Of a stretch of 64,000 bases of DNA, positions 17,587 to 27,061 are shown in pieces. Below the pieces are notes generated by a model. The model worked only from the letters and a program-made list of their open reading frames with translations. It had not been told where the DNA came from and ran no database searches. The stretch comes from an uncultured Clostridia bacterium (GTDB lineage Bacteria > Bacillota > Clostridia > Lachnospirales > CAG-274): NCBI GenBank assembly GCA_947624015.1, contig CANQIA010000003.1, positions 37,541 to 101,540 of the forward strand. The letters run 5' to 3'. Position 1 is the first letter of the stretch. Each line of letters starts with the position of its first letter. Position numbers and translations under genes: made by a program.

Positions 17587-18978
17587 TTATTCCTTGCTCG
17601 CCTTTTTCGAAGGAACCTTGTTCCTAAGAGAGGTCTGTACTTTAAATATGCCGTTTCCGTAGCTTATATCAAGCAGACTTCCGTATTTCTTGGCAATAAT
17701 ATTCATTTGTTTTATACCAAAGCCGTGACCTGACTTGTTTATCTTAGTGGTCTTGAAAGCGCTGCTGTCGGAATCCGAAACAACGACGGAACCGCTGTAT
17801 GAATTCTTACAGCTTATATTGAGAAATCCTTTATTGAGCCTTGCATTAAATTCTATAAAACGCTTTTTGCTCTCCGGTATATGATTACACGCTTCAATGG
17901 AATCGTCAAGCATATTTATGATAAGAGAACACAGATCCACATCGGAAATATTCAGCTCCTTGGGTACATATATGTTTGCTCGGAAGTTTACATTCTTTTC
18001 ACGGGCTTTTTCCGCAGCGTTTATAATAATTGCATTTATCGTAAAATTATCCGTATAATGGGTAGTGTGAAATTCGGAAAGCTCCGAATTCAGCTTCTCT
18101 ATATATTTTCCAAGCTCCTCTGTTTTTCCCTGCTTGTACATAATATCCATGGCTATGATATTGTTTTTCCATTCATGACGCATAGTGGATGACTTTTGTA
18201 CATTTCTTACCATGGATTCATAATTTTTGGTTATGAGCCTGTTTTGTATTCTGAGTACCTGAGTTTTTGTTACAGCCTGAGCATATTTGCCTATATGATA
18301 TACATAAGCTGAAAGGAAACAGGCAAACAGAAGATACCCTGTCAGATAATATGCAAAGCTGCCGAATATAAGAGAGCGGGGAAAATTATCGATAATATAT
18401 TTTATTATATCGGGCAAATATATATCTTGAGCCACGTGTATAAGATATATTGTCAGAAGCACCGCTGTCGTTGTTAAATTGATATAGAAAAAATATCTTA
18501 TAAAATATTTTTTACTGTTCAATATTACATATATGACAATAAGCACCAATGTTACGGGGATCATGTATCCGCGGGTAAACATGCCGCTGATAACAGGGGG
18601 CAAAAACAGATCCCCCTGGGCATAGGTCATGCCAAAGGCAGCAAATATAAAAGAAGCTGCCGCAGGTATTATCAGCGTATAATCGGGGTCATCGGCAAGT
18701 ATATTAAAGAGAAAAAGACCGCTCAATATTACGAACATAAATAAAAAAATACCTGTGGGAACAGCATAGTGATTTGCAAAGCGTATAATGTCACGCATAG
18801 CATGGGTATCGCCGTCATTTGAATCGGCAGAGCTTTCCGCTTGTTCTATATAGTCGGAAATATTGCCTTTAAAGGAAATATCATGTGATGAAAACGATAC
18901 AAAAGGATGTATGAAAGCAATTGCGGTCATACATACCAATGTGAAAACAATAAGACAAATAAATTCTCTTTTATCCAT
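17587..18978 (-). CDS. AgrC-like GHKL sensor histidine kinase
   Basis: 463 residues. An N-terminal helix, an extracytoplasmic stretch (about 25-75), then about six membrane helices to residue 230 make a polytopic sensor. The phospho-accepting H268 is in TMRHEWKNNIIAMD, the HPK10 signature. The GHKL ATPase domain (about 335-455) has the N-box LIINMLDDSIEACN and the G-box SGHGFGIKQMN. The family usually senses peptides or cell-wall stress together with LytTR regulators. I took ATG 18978; codons upstream of it to 19068 are not protein-like and cover the promoter and operator. No peptide-processing AgrB or pro-peptide gene is visible. Confidence 0.9.
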   Translation of the reverse strand: MDKREFICLIVFTLVCMTAIAFIHPFVSFSSHDISFKGNISDYIEQAESSADSNDGDTHAMRDIIRFANHYAVPTGIFLFMFVILSGLFLFNILADDPDYTLIIPAAASFIFAAFGMTYAQGDLFLPPVISGMFTRGYMIPVTLVLIVIYVILNSKKYFIRYFFYINLTTTAVLLTIYLIHVAQDIYLPDIIKYIIDNFPRSLIFGSFAYYLTGYLLFACFLSAYVYHIGKYAQAVTKTQVLRIQNRLITKNYESMVRNVQKSSTMRHEWKNNIIAMDIMYKQGKTEELGKYIEKLNSELSEFHTTHYTDNFTINAIIINAAEKAREKNVNFRANIYVPKELNISDVDLCSLIINMLDDSIEACNHIPESKKRFIEFNARLNKGFLNISCKNSYSGSVVVSDSDSSAFKTTKINKSGHGFGIKQMNIIAKKYGSLLDISYGNGIFKVQTSLRNKVPSKKASKE

Positions 18979-19007
18979 ACTGCTTATACCCCTTTGGCAC
19001 AAAATTA

Positions 19008-19047
19008 CACTTGTCTTTTTAACATAAATATTGAAAACAGACAAGTG
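19008..19047 (-). promoter_or_regulatory. Kinase operon promoter inside a 9-bp inverted repeat
   Basis: CACTTGTCT (19008-19016) and AGACAAGTG (19039-19047) are perfect inverted arms 22 bp apart. On the minus strand TTGTCT (19044-19039), 17 bases and TAAAAA (19021-19016) make a weak promoter between and overlapping the arms. This suggests an operator for a dimeric regulator. Confidence 0.5.
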
Positions 19048-19063
19048 ACCGAATAAATAAAGG

Positions 19064-19124
19064 CACAAACGGTCAATTTAACAGCGTAAACGACAAGGGC
19101 GGAAATATTGAAATATGGTATTAT
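19064..19124 (+). promoter_or_regulatory. LytTR double operator and -10 of the 1095-residue protein gene
   Basis: CACAAACGG (from 19064) and CGTAAACGA (from 19085) are 21 bp apart. TATTAT at 19119-19124 starts 34 bp after the second box start. Spacing of both boxes to the -10 is the same as at 14261-14321. No -35 consensus is present. Confidence 0.7.
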
Positions 19125-19199
19125 AAAAACAGAATAAAGTTATGCTCTCAAAATAGACGGTAGCTGTAGCTTTATATATATTAAAAAGGAGGCAACAAC

Positions 19200-22100
19200 A
19201 TGGCTGGTATCAATTTTGGCAATTACAGAGAAGCAATACATAATTTTGCTTTAGAGTCTGATGCCGAATGGCAGGCAAAACAAAAGAATCTTTTCGATGC
19301 CTTGGATAACGTAATAAATATAGGTGTAGACGGGCTTTCGGGCAAGCAATTTGGCTTTGCGGCAAATTCGGAAAACGACAATAAAAAGATACTTGGACTT
19401 CTTGCAGGCTGGCTCAGGTATAAGGGCTTTGATGACGATGCCATATTTTCAAATCCCGGCGGTAAATCATTGCTTTCGGCTATGCAGCCACAGGGTCAGA
19501 AGGCTGATGAGCGCAACGACGCCATACGTGAATTTTATAATATATTTGTAAACGGAAATTCCAAAGGAAGGGCGGAGGCTCTTGTTGCCATTGTGCAAAA
19601 TATGGGCGAATACTCTGTTGAAATGCCTGATATTACAGGGGAAATGAACATAGGCAAATTCAAAAGCTATATAAACGATGCAAGGATAAACGGATTTATA
19701 GCAGACAGCCTTTCATCACTTTTCTTTTCTCCTGAGGAATACAACAGCGCAGAGAGACCTACGGACATACACTTTAACTCTCATACCATGAACGCTTTCT
19801 GGAGTCGGCTCAATGTAAAGGACATAGAGGGATTTAACAAAAGCGCCGATTACACGAGGATACACAGGGATATGGCTCTTGTAGCCGAAGGCTTTGTGGA
19901 TGCTGCCAAAAGAGAGGAATTTTTGAACAATACCGATATGGATATGTCCGAGGCAGACAGTGACGCTCAAAAAAAAGCTGCCGCCGTGGAAAATTACATA
20001 GACAAATACGGCAAATATAACATAAGCGAATGCCGTAATTTCAAGACAAAAGATATACTGCCCGAGTTCTGCGATGAATTTGATATCCCGGATAATGCAG
20101 CCGAAGACAGCACAAAGACCTTCAACAGCTATTTTACAGGTCAGGACAATAAGGGCATTGAGCAGGGAAGGGCTGACAATACGCTTAGAAATACAAACAC
20201 CCTGGATCCGTATATACTGGGCGGAAGCGACATAGATATTCTGAACACGCTGCTTGGTACGGAGAATAAATATTACAATAATTTCAGCTCTGACGAGGTA
20301 GACAGGATATTCATTAACGGTAAGTCCATACCCGGCAGAAAACCCGACATTGTTGCACAGGATCTGAGGAAAGCCCTTGTAAACGGCGTATCTATTGCCG
20401 TAATGGACAAAAAGCCGGATGCTCAAATGATAAATACGGAGGAATCCCGCATTCGTGTGTTTGTAAACGATCCCAATTCTTTTACGAAAAAAAGCAGATC
20501 CGGCGAAAAAAAGGAAAATGCAAAAATATTCTTCAACAGTCTTTTCGGCACCAAGGATAAGGACACAAAAGGTCTTGTGGCAAGACTTAGGACAGTTACC
20601 ATAGACGGAGCAAGGGCGCCATTGGGCTGGGACGGAAAAGGCTTTGACATAGTTAAGGCATACGATGCTTTTATGGAAGCCGTAAAGCCCAAAGTTGATA
20701 TTGAAAATTTTAAAACTACGCTGCCCAATGTTTTGATAAATCATACAAATGGACCCGATAAGAATAAAAAGGAATACATAGAAAGGGTGGTAATAAGTCC
20801 TTACTTTAATTCCCTGACCGAAAAAGAGATACTCAATTCGGTACTGGGTACCGATATCAGAAGTAATGCGGAGCTTAAAAATGAGCTGAACCGCATAATG
20901 ATAAACAATAAAGGCATGGGTGAGCTTTTGACCGACAGCACCGACCAAATAAAGGATGCGGTAAAGCGTATCGAGGATGCCTGCCGTGATAAAGACAAAA
21001 TAGATGTTTTGCCTCCTCCAAAGGGACACGTAACATTACGCAGTATGAGTTATGAGACCTCTGCCGTTCATGAGAATATCGATCTGAAGGCTCCTGCCTC
21101 TCATCACAGACGGCACAGAGAAAAATTTGAAGCGGATAACTTTATTGTGGCTGTGTCAGAGAGAGAAAAGCATAACGATAATATCTTTATGGATATTGAA
21201 AAGGGCTTTTACGGAAAATCCGAAAGGCTTACAAAGGAGCAGAGAACTCAGCTTTTGAGCAGTATTTATATTAACGGTCAAAGCGCCGTAGGTCTTACGG
21301 GCGATATAAAGGAAGAGGATATATTAAGTAAATATACCGATATAATGAATACGGTAAAAAATGCTCTTAAGGATCCTAAAAATACGGTTGCATTGATACC
21401 AAAGGAGGCTTTTGAGGATCCCGACAACCATAAGCCTAAAATAATATATAACGGCGCCTTAGACGCAGGCTTTAAGATGAATAAAGAGCTGAGCGATGAA
21501 ATAATGGCAAAGGTCAATGAGCTTACGGAAAAGATAAAGGCTAAGGAAATAAAGACAAGAGAGGATATCATTAACGAAAGAGCTGCTGCCGAGGCTGAAA
21601 GAAAGGCAAGAGAGGAAGCCGAGAGAAGGGCAAGAGAAGAAGCTGAAAGAAGAGAGCGGGAGGAAGCTGAAAGAAGGGCAAGAGAAGAAGCCGAGAGAGC
21701 GAGAGAGGAAGCCGCAAGAAGAGAAGCAGAGCGCAGAAGATTTTTAGACGAACAGTTCAGAAGTCTTGATGCGGAAATGCCTGCAAGACCCAATATGAAT
21801 ATAATGGCTTACAATTTCGTTAAGGATGACGGAAGTCTGGAAACGGTGGGAGATCTTTACGGCGACGGTATAGCTGTTCTTTCAAAGCTTTCGGGACTGA
21901 GCATAAACAAGAATGATTATGTAAACGGAAATACTTGGTACGGCAGCGATCTTATGAGAGCCGCAGACAGACTGTACATAGGCGGAATACCTGCAAGGGC
22001 TTATTTCAATGTGGCAGAGGACGCTTCCGTCAGAGAGTATGAAGAAATGGGATACAAGATAAGGAGCATACTCAACCGATCCCTTGGAGCCGATAACAGC

Positions 22101-22487
22101 GGACAGTATGTAATGTTCAAGGCGGAAAATGAAGACGAGTTCCATGCCTTTACATTTACCTTGAGAGAACCCGAAAAGCCTGAGCCTGTAGAGCAGTTTA
22201 CCGGGATAAAGCGCTTTTTCTCCTTTAAGGAAACAAAACAGCGCAAGGATGCGGAATACAATGCCTATCTTGAAGAAAAGAAGAAATATGACAATGAGTT
22301 CAAAGCCTATGAGACCACAAAGAAAACGGCAGATATTGCAAAAACTGCCGCAAGGTCTATCAAATATATCAATACGGTGGATATAAACAGTCTTGTTGCA
22401 AGAAACCACAGATCTCTTGAACCCACAAGAGCTGTGGAGACGGATCTGAGCAGGACAAGGGAAAACAACGGTATGAATATGAACTGA
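19200..22487 (+). CDS. Large modular protein of unknown function (1095 residues)
   Basis: I do not recognise this protein. It has no signal peptide and no membrane helix. An N-terminal helical region (1-330) is followed by at least three, probably four, diverged repeats starting near residues 341, 440, 538 and 661. Each has the pattern I-x-N-x-L-x-G-T/K, then about 15-20 residues, then R-x-x-I-N-G-x, then a helix. Residues about 787-850 are an unbroken Arg/Glu/Ala-rich helix built from REEAERRA-type heptads. The C-terminal part (about 855-1060) has another INKNDYVNGNTWYG segment. A strong AAAGGAGG precedes ATG 19200. It is divergent from, and by its boxes probably controlled by, the LytTR system. 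A cytoplasmic scaffold or a non-classically exported factor are both possible. Confidence 0.75.
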   Translation: MAGINFGNYREAIHNFALESDAEWQAKQKNLFDALDNVINIGVDGLSGKQFGFAANSENDNKKILGLLAGWLRYKGFDDDAIFSNPGGKSLLSAMQPQGQKADERNDAIREFYNIFVNGNSKGRAEALVAIVQNMGEYSVEMPDITGEMNIGKFKSYINDARINGFIADSLSSLFFSPEEYNSAERPTDIHFNSHTMNAFWSRLNVKDIEGFNKSADYTRIHRDMALVAEGFVDAAKREEFLNNTDMDMSEADSDAQKKAAAVENYIDKYGKYNISECRNFKTKDILPEFCDEFDIPDNAAEDSTKTFNSYFTGQDNKGIEQGRADNTLRNTNTLDPYILGGSDIDILNTLLGTENKYYNNFSSDEVDRIFINGKSIPGRKPDIVAQDLRKALVNGVSIAVMDKKPDAQMINTEESRIRVFVNDPNSFTKKSRSGEKKENAKIFFNSLFGTKDKDTKGLVARLRTVTIDGARAPLGWDGKGFDIVKAYDAFMEAVKPKVDIENFKTTLPNVLINHTNGPDKNKKEYIERVVISPYFNSLTEKEILNSVLGTDIRSNAELKNELNRIMINNKGMGELLTDSTDQIKDAVKRIEDACRDKDKIDVLPPPKGHVTLRSMSYETSAVHENIDLKAPASHHRRHREKFEADNFIVAVSEREKHNDNIFMDIEKGFYGKSERLTKEQRTQLLSSIYINGQSAVGLTGDIKEEDILSKYTDIMNTVKNALKDPKNTVALIPKEAFEDPDNHKPKIIYNGALDAGFKMNKELSDEIMAKVNELTEKIKAKEIKTREDIINERAAAEAERKAREEAERRAREEAERREREEAERRAREEAERAREEAARREAERRRFLDEQFRSLDAEMPARPNMNIMAYNFVKDDGSLETVGDLYGDGIAVLSKLSGLSINKNDYVNGNTWYGSDLMRAADRLYIGGIPARAYFNVAEDASVREYEEMGYKIRSILNRSLGADNSGQYVMFKAENEDEFHAFTFTLREPEKPEPVEQFTGIKRFFSFKETKQRKDAEYNAYLEEKKKYDNEFKAYETTKKTADIAKTAARSIKYINTVDINSLVARNHRSLEPTRAVETDLSRTRENNGMNMN

Positions 22488-22488
22488 T

Positions 22489-22527
22489 AAAGACCCTGCG
22501 CCAAATCGGAATAGGCGCAGGGTCTTT
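22489..22527 (+). terminator. Hairpin terminator after the 1095-residue protein gene
   Basis: A 14-bp perfect stem (22489-22502 with 22514-22527) contains ACCCTGCGCC and ends in TCTTT. Confidence 0.7.
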
Positions 22528-22563
22528 GGGCGCTTTGACCTTATATTTCGGTCGTAAATAAGA

Positions 22564-22605
22564 TACTCCCCTTGCCGAACGGTTGTATTGTTTTGCAAGG
22601 GGAGT
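22564..22605 (-). terminator. Hairpin after pepD
   Basis: ACTCCCCTTGC (22564-22574) and GCAAGGGGAGT (22595-22605) form an 11-bp stem just past the pepD stop. The U tract on the minus strand is weak. Confidence 0.6.
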
Positions 22606-22609
22606 TATA

Positions 22610-24058
22610 TTATTTAAGTTCCTTCAGTATCTGAAGCACATATTTCCATGTTCTTTGAACAGACTCTATGTCCATTCTTTCGTTAGGAGTATGGATATCC
22701 AGCATATTCGGACCGAATGACACACAGTCAAGTCCGGGCATTTTGCCTGCAAACAGACCGCATTCAACACCTGCGTGGAGAGCCTCTACCTTAGGCTCAT
22801 AGCCGTATTGCTCTTTGAATATCTTTATCATAAGGTCTCTGAGCTTTGAATCCTTCTTGTATTCCCATGCAGGATAATCGCCTATGCAGTCGATAGTGCC
22901 GCCCAGAACATCCATAAGGTTTGCCATACGGCTTATAAGCTCTTCCTTTTCGGTGCCTATGCTGCTTCTTACGGCATATCTCATATACACTTCATTTTGG
23001 TCTGTCTTAAGAACTCCCATATTAAGTGAGGTCTGTACAAGACCCGGTATATTGGCGCTCATCCTCTGTATGCCCTCGGGTAGATTTATAAGAGCTGTGA
23101 GAAGTCTTCTCTGAACGCCCTCGGTCATTACGCTGTAAGTGCCTCTGCCCGTTTCGTCCATTTCAAATGTAAGATCGGGATCGGTGGTTATATACTCTCC
23201 TGAAAGGGTACCGTAGAACTTATGCCTTGCTACCTTTGCCGCTCTTACATCCTCTGATGATACTACCAATTCCGCAACGCATTCTCTGGGAATGGCATTT
23301 TCCTTAAGACCGCCGTTTATTGATATAAGTCTGCATGTGATCTCTTTGCTGAGCTCGTTTATAAAACGGCTCATGAGCTTGTTTGCATTTGCTCTGCTCT
23401 TGTTTATCTCAACTCCCGAATGACCGCCTGTAAGTCCGCTTATTCTTATTTTAAGGCAAACGCCGTCGGCTTTCTCACGCTTTACGGGAATATGGCATGT
23501 GGTATTGTTGCCTCCTGCGCAGCTTACCAGCAGCACACCCTCGTCTTCCGAATCCAGATTGAGCATAATGCGTGATGTAAGCACGGAGCAATCTATATCC
23601 GCAGCGCCGAACATACCCGTTTCCTCATCTACTGTAAATATTGCTTCTATGGGGGGATGAGGAATGTCATCGGCTGCCAGTATAGCAAGAGCAAAAGCGA
23701 TCGCTATTCCGTCGTCGCCGCCTAGAGTAGTACCATCGGCTGTAACATAGCCGTCTTCTACCTTTAGCGTAAGACCGTCCTTTTCAAAGTTTATATTACA
23801 GTCGGCTTCCTTCTCGCATACCATATCCATGTGTCCCTGTATCATAACGGGAGCCGAATTTTCATATCCCTCTGTTCCGGGCTTGAATATTATAACATTG
23901 TTGAGCGCATCCTGTATATATCTGAGATGATGCTTCTTTGCAAAGCTTACACAGTAATCGCTTATTTTTTTGGTATTTCCTGAGCCGTGGGGAATGGAGC
24001 ATATCTCCTCAAAATATTCAAAAACCGCCTTTGGCTCTAATCCTTCCAAAACTGCCAT
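22610..24058 (-). CDS. pepD: Aminoacyl-histidine dipeptidase (PepD, M20 family)
   Basis: 482 residues, the normal length. Zinc-site motifs are QGHMDMV, LGGDDG, the catalytic/bridging DEETGMFG and NLDSEDEG, with the lid domain (about 190-390) and the C-terminal HAGVECGLF. It cleaves Xaa-His and other unspecific dipeptides in the cytoplasm. It is one base from the next upstream gene and, with the OPT oligopeptide transporter nearby, suggests peptide use. Confidence 0.92.
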   Translation of the reverse strand: MAVLEGLEPKAVFEYFEEICSIPHGSGNTKKISDYCVSFAKKHHLRYIQDALNNVIIFKPGTEGYENSAPVMIQGHMDMVCEKEADCNINFEKDGLTLKVEDGYVTADGTTLGGDDGIAIAFALAILAADDIPHPPIEAIFTVDEETGMFGAADIDCSVLTSRIMLNLDSEDEGVLLVSCAGGNNTTCHIPVKREKADGVCLKIRISGLTGGHSGVEINKSRANANKLMSRFINELSKEITCRLISINGGLKENAIPRECVAELVVSSEDVRAAKVARHKFYGTLSGEYITTDPDLTFEMDETGRGTYSVMTEGVQRRLLTALINLPEGIQRMSANIPGLVQTSLNMGVLKTDQNEVYMRYAVRSSIGTEKEELISRMANLMDVLGGTIDCIGDYPAWEYKKDSKLRDLMIKIFKEQYGYEPKVEALHAGVECGLFAGKMPGLDCVSFGPNMLDIHTPNERMDIESVQRTWKYVLQILKELK

Positions 24059-24059
24059 T

Positions 24060-24422
24060 TTATTTTCCCTCCTTGTTTTTCTGTTTATATACAGGCTTGC
24101 CCTGTACTGCCTGCTCTATCAGTCCGTCTGCGCACATAAGCTCCGTAAGCTTCTCGGTAAACCTCTTGTCCGCCTGCACCACAGCGCTGTTCCTGCTCAT
24201 AAACTCCCTTGCCTGTATTCCTTCAACAAGAGAGCGCATTTCCTTTTCGGTAATTGTGTCATGGGTCTTAAGGTAGTTCATTACCTTGTCGGATGCCTTT
24301 GAAAAAAGCATATTGGCAAGCCTTTCCTTCTGAAAATACGCCTTGCGCATACCCCATAGCATAAGTATTGCCGTTACAAGAGCAAAGAGAAGAATACCGA
24401 CTATCATTACTAGTATCCTCAT
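24060..24422 (-). CDS. Small membrane-anchored protein, unknown function
   Basis: 120 residues. One N-terminal helix (about 3-24) is followed by a soluble, mainly helical domain with TITEKEMRSLVEGIQAREF, which looks like a small winged-helix-type segment but is not a clear match. It overlaps the PqqD-like gene by one base and is followed at one base by pepD, so all three are probably co-transcribed. Confidence 0.7.
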   Translation of the reverse strand: MRILVMIVGILLFALVTAILMLWGMRKAYFQKERLANMLFSKASDKVMNYLKTHDTITEKEMRSLVEGIQAREFMSRNSAVVQADKRFTEKLTELMCADGLIEQAVQGKPVYKQKNKEGK

Positions 24423-24778
24423 TATTTTGCCCCCTTCAAGTTTATAAATCCGTTTCTCTGGAGCGTTGCCATGTATGTAACGACTCGATCCAGCATCCTG
24501 TCTTTTTCTGTTGGGAATTTTTTAAGCATAATGCCTACTATATCCGATATATTGTTCTTACCGTCTATACCGAGCCACACTTCGCTGCCGTATTTATCCA
24601 GTGAAATATGGCTTATACGGGGCTTTTTAAAAAATTTCTGCGCCAGAAAATGATAAAAGCCCTTGTTTTCCATATCTATTTCTACCATACCGTTTTCATC
24701 GATACGCCAAGGACGGGCATCGCTTTTTACGGGTATGCTCTCCATATAGTTAGGCGAGATCCTTTTCTTCTTAGCCAT
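24422..24778 (-). CDS. PqqD-like domain protein
   Basis: 118 residues. The central and C-terminal part VWLGIDGKNNISDIVGIMLKKF...VVTYMATLQRNGFINL has the PqqD/RRE winged-helix pattern (W/L-IDGK-s-sIdeI...L-xxL-xxxGfI). PqqD proteins hold precursor peptides for radical SAM maturases; no maturase or precursor is adjacent. Here the partner may be the small membrane protein encoded next. GGAGTC precedes ATG 24778. Confidence 0.6.
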   Translation of the reverse strand: MAKKKRISPNYMESIPVKSDARPWRIDENGMVEIDMENKGFYHFLAQKFFKKPRISHISLDKYGSEVWLGIDGKNNISDIVGIMLKKFPTEKDRMLDRVVTYMATLQRNGFINLKGAK

Positions 24779-24812
24779 ATACGACTCCTTACTTTAAAAT
24801 AAAATCAAAGAC

Positions 24813-24838
24813 GGGAAGCTGCCCTCAGGCAGCCTCCC
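24813..24838 (-). terminator. Terminator after the OPT transporter gene
   Basis: GGGAGGCTGCC / GGCAGCTTCCC on the minus strand (24838-24813) with a four-base loop, followed by GTCTTTGATTTTATTTT. Confidence 0.75.
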
Positions 24839-24877
24839 TACCTTTTTAACACTTTAATATATTAAATATGCAGCGGA

Positions 24878-26755
24878 TCATTTCTTCTGCTTATTGCCGA
24901 ACATGAACCAAAGCATTATGGCAACGAGTACTATGAAGAATGCAACTCCGCCCCAGTTGCCAAGTTTTCCGTTTAAGCTCATGTCAATGCCAAATACTGC
25001 AAATAATGCAAGTAATATACCTACAAGACCTTCGCCTGCTATCATACCTGATGAGAAGAGTACGCCGTTATCGGCAACCTCTTTGCGTCTGTCTTCGGAA
25101 GCAAACTTTCTCTTATCGATCCAAAGACGGATAAGACCGCCAACCATGATAGGAGTTGAAAGATGAATAGGAAGATAAAGACCTATTGCAAAGGGAAGTA
25201 CGGGAATACCGATTATTTCAACTGCAATTGCAATAAATACGCCTGTAAATACAAGACCCCAAGGAAGATTGCCGCCCATAACGCCTTCTACGACCATTTT
25301 CATAAGAGTAGCCTGAGGAGCGGGTATCTGGCTTGAGCCGTAGCCCCATGCAGCATTGAGCAGATAGAGAACGCCTGCTATTGCAAGACCTGCCGCAACA
25401 GCGCCTATAAGCTCGCCCACCTGCTGATTGAAGGGAGTAGCGCCTACAATGTAGCCTGTCTTAAGATCCTGAGATGTATCGCCTGCCATAGCCGCAACTA
25501 TACATATAACGGTACCGATACATATAGCTGTGGTCATACCTGCCATTCCTGTATTTCCCGTAGCCTTAAGTATAACCGTGGAAATAAGGAGAGTAGCTAT
25601 CGCCATACCTGAAACAGGGTTGTTGGAAGATCCTACAAGACCTACCATACGAGCTGAAACAGTGGCAAAGAAGAAGCCGAATATTACTATTATTACAGCC
25701 GCAAGAAGACTTACGGGTACGCTTGGTATTATCCAGAGGAGCAGCGCAATAATAACTGCGCCTATCATAGCCAAAGGAAGAGATATGGTCTTTTCGGTAC
25801 GAGAAACTCCGCCTGTCTTACCAAAGCCCTTCATTGCCTTAGCAAATGTAGATATAATAAGGGGAAGTGATTTGATAAGGCTCAGTATACCGCCTGCCGC
25901 AACTGCGCCTGCGCCTATATAACGCACAAAGCTGCCCCATAATGTCCAGGTATCGAGAGTGTTGAAGGGTTCCGTAGCAGGATACATAACTGCGTCGCCG
26001 CCTACAAGAACCAACATAGGCATTATAACGAACCAGCCCAGAACAGCGCCGCCCAGCATATAGGAAGCAACTCTTGCGCCGCAGATGTAGCCAACGCCTA
26101 CAAGAGCAGGAAGAACATCCATACCTATGCCTGAACCGGGATACTTCTTTATAGACCAGTCTACCTCGCTTGGGAACAGGCAGATACCGTCTGCAATAAA
26201 CTTATATATAGCAGCTATACCCAATCCTGAGAATACAAGCTTTGACTTGTCGCCGCCTTCTTCGCCTGCAAGAAGCACCTCTGCACATGCGGTACCCTCG
26301 GGGAAAGGCAGAACTCCGTGTTCCTCAACTATAAGAGCTGTACGGAGAGGTATCATAAAGAGCGTACCGAGAAGACCGCCGCATACGGATACGCATGTTA
26401 TCATAAGAAATGACGGTGTTGCTACGGAGCTGTCCTCCGCTGCCCACATAAATAATGCAGGGAGTGTGAATATGGCGCCTGCCGCAAGTGATTCGCCGGC
26501 AGAACCTATGGTCTGCACCATATTGTTTTCAAGTATTGAATTCTTACGCAGAATAACACGGATAACGCCCATAGAGATAACTGCTGCCGGAATTGAAGCG
26601 GACACAGTCATACCTACACGCAGACCCAGATATGCATTTGCCGCGCCAAATACTACTGCAAGAATAATACCTAAAATAATTGAAGTTGCTGTGAATTCCG
26701 GCACAACTTTATCCGCCGGAATGTAAGGCTTAAAGGATTGTTTAGAATTGTCCAT
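24878..26755 (-). CDS. OPT family oligopeptide transporter
   Basis: 625 residues with about 15 hydrophobic segments. FGAANAYLGLRVGMTVSASIPAAVISM near the N terminus, the FPEGTACAEVL motif and the VGATPFNQQVGELIGA segment mark the bacterial OPT branch (TIGR00733). It probably imports oligopeptides or metal-peptide chelates with protons. ATG 26755 follows GAAGGTAGG; the upstream in-frame ATG at 26797 has no site. Confidence 0.92.
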   Translation of the reverse strand: MDNSKQSFKPYIPADKVVPEFTATSIILGIILAVVFGAANAYLGLRVGMTVSASIPAAVISMGVIRVILRKNSILENNMVQTIGSAGESLAAGAIFTLPALFMWAAEDSSVATPSFLMITCVSVCGGLLGTLFMIPLRTALIVEEHGVLPFPEGTACAEVLLAGEEGGDKSKLVFSGLGIAAIYKFIADGICLFPSEVDWSIKKYPGSGIGMDVLPALVGVGYICGARVASYMLGGAVLGWFVIMPMLVLVGGDAVMYPATEPFNTLDTWTLWGSFVRYIGAGAVAAGGILSLIKSLPLIISTFAKAMKGFGKTGGVSRTEKTISLPLAMIGAVIIALLLWIIPSVPVSLLAAVIIVIFGFFFATVSARMVGLVGSSNNPVSGMAIATLLISTVILKATGNTGMAGMTTAICIGTVICIVAAMAGDTSQDLKTGYIVGATPFNQQVGELIGAVAAGLAIAGVLYLLNAAWGYGSSQIPAPQATLMKMVVEGVMGGNLPWGLVFTGVFIAIAVEIIGIPVLPFAIGLYLPIHLSTPIMVGGLIRLWIDKRKFASEDRRKEVADNGVLFSSGMIAGEGLVGILLALFAVFGIDMSLNGKLGNWGGVAFFIVLVAIMLWFMFGNKQKK

Positions 26756-26808
26756 ATAACCTACCTTCCTTCTGTATTTTTTTGTGTATTTAAACAACTT
26801 ACCCTATA

Positions 26809-26837
26809 ATTTTACAAAAATATATGGAATAAGTCAA
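26809..26837 (-). promoter_or_regulatory. Promoter for the OPT gene
   Basis: Minus strand TTGACT (26837-26832), 17-base spacer, TAAAAT (26814-26809). Confidence 0.75.
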
Positions 26838-27061
26838 CAAAAATTAAGATTTTATTAAGAATATTGTGTAAAATATATATAATTTTTCAGTGAATTCTAT
26901 AAAAAATACACAGAAAAATTGCCTAATAGTCATGCTTTATACCAATGGCGACGGCGATAGGGCAACATATCTCTGTAAGTCTCGGAACAGACAGGGGAAA
27001 AGTAAGGTATCTCTGCCGATTAAAATAATCTTGATTATCCCGTCGAAATTATGTATAATAT

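Noticed and set aside
19716..21029. Open frame of 437 codons on the minus strand
   Set aside because: It is wholly antisense to the 1095-residue gene, has no ribosome site, and its composition is that of a shadow frame.
21560..21760. Tandem DNA repeat
   Set aside because: The near-repeats only reflect REEAERRA-type heptads of the coding sequence and are not exact at the DNA level.
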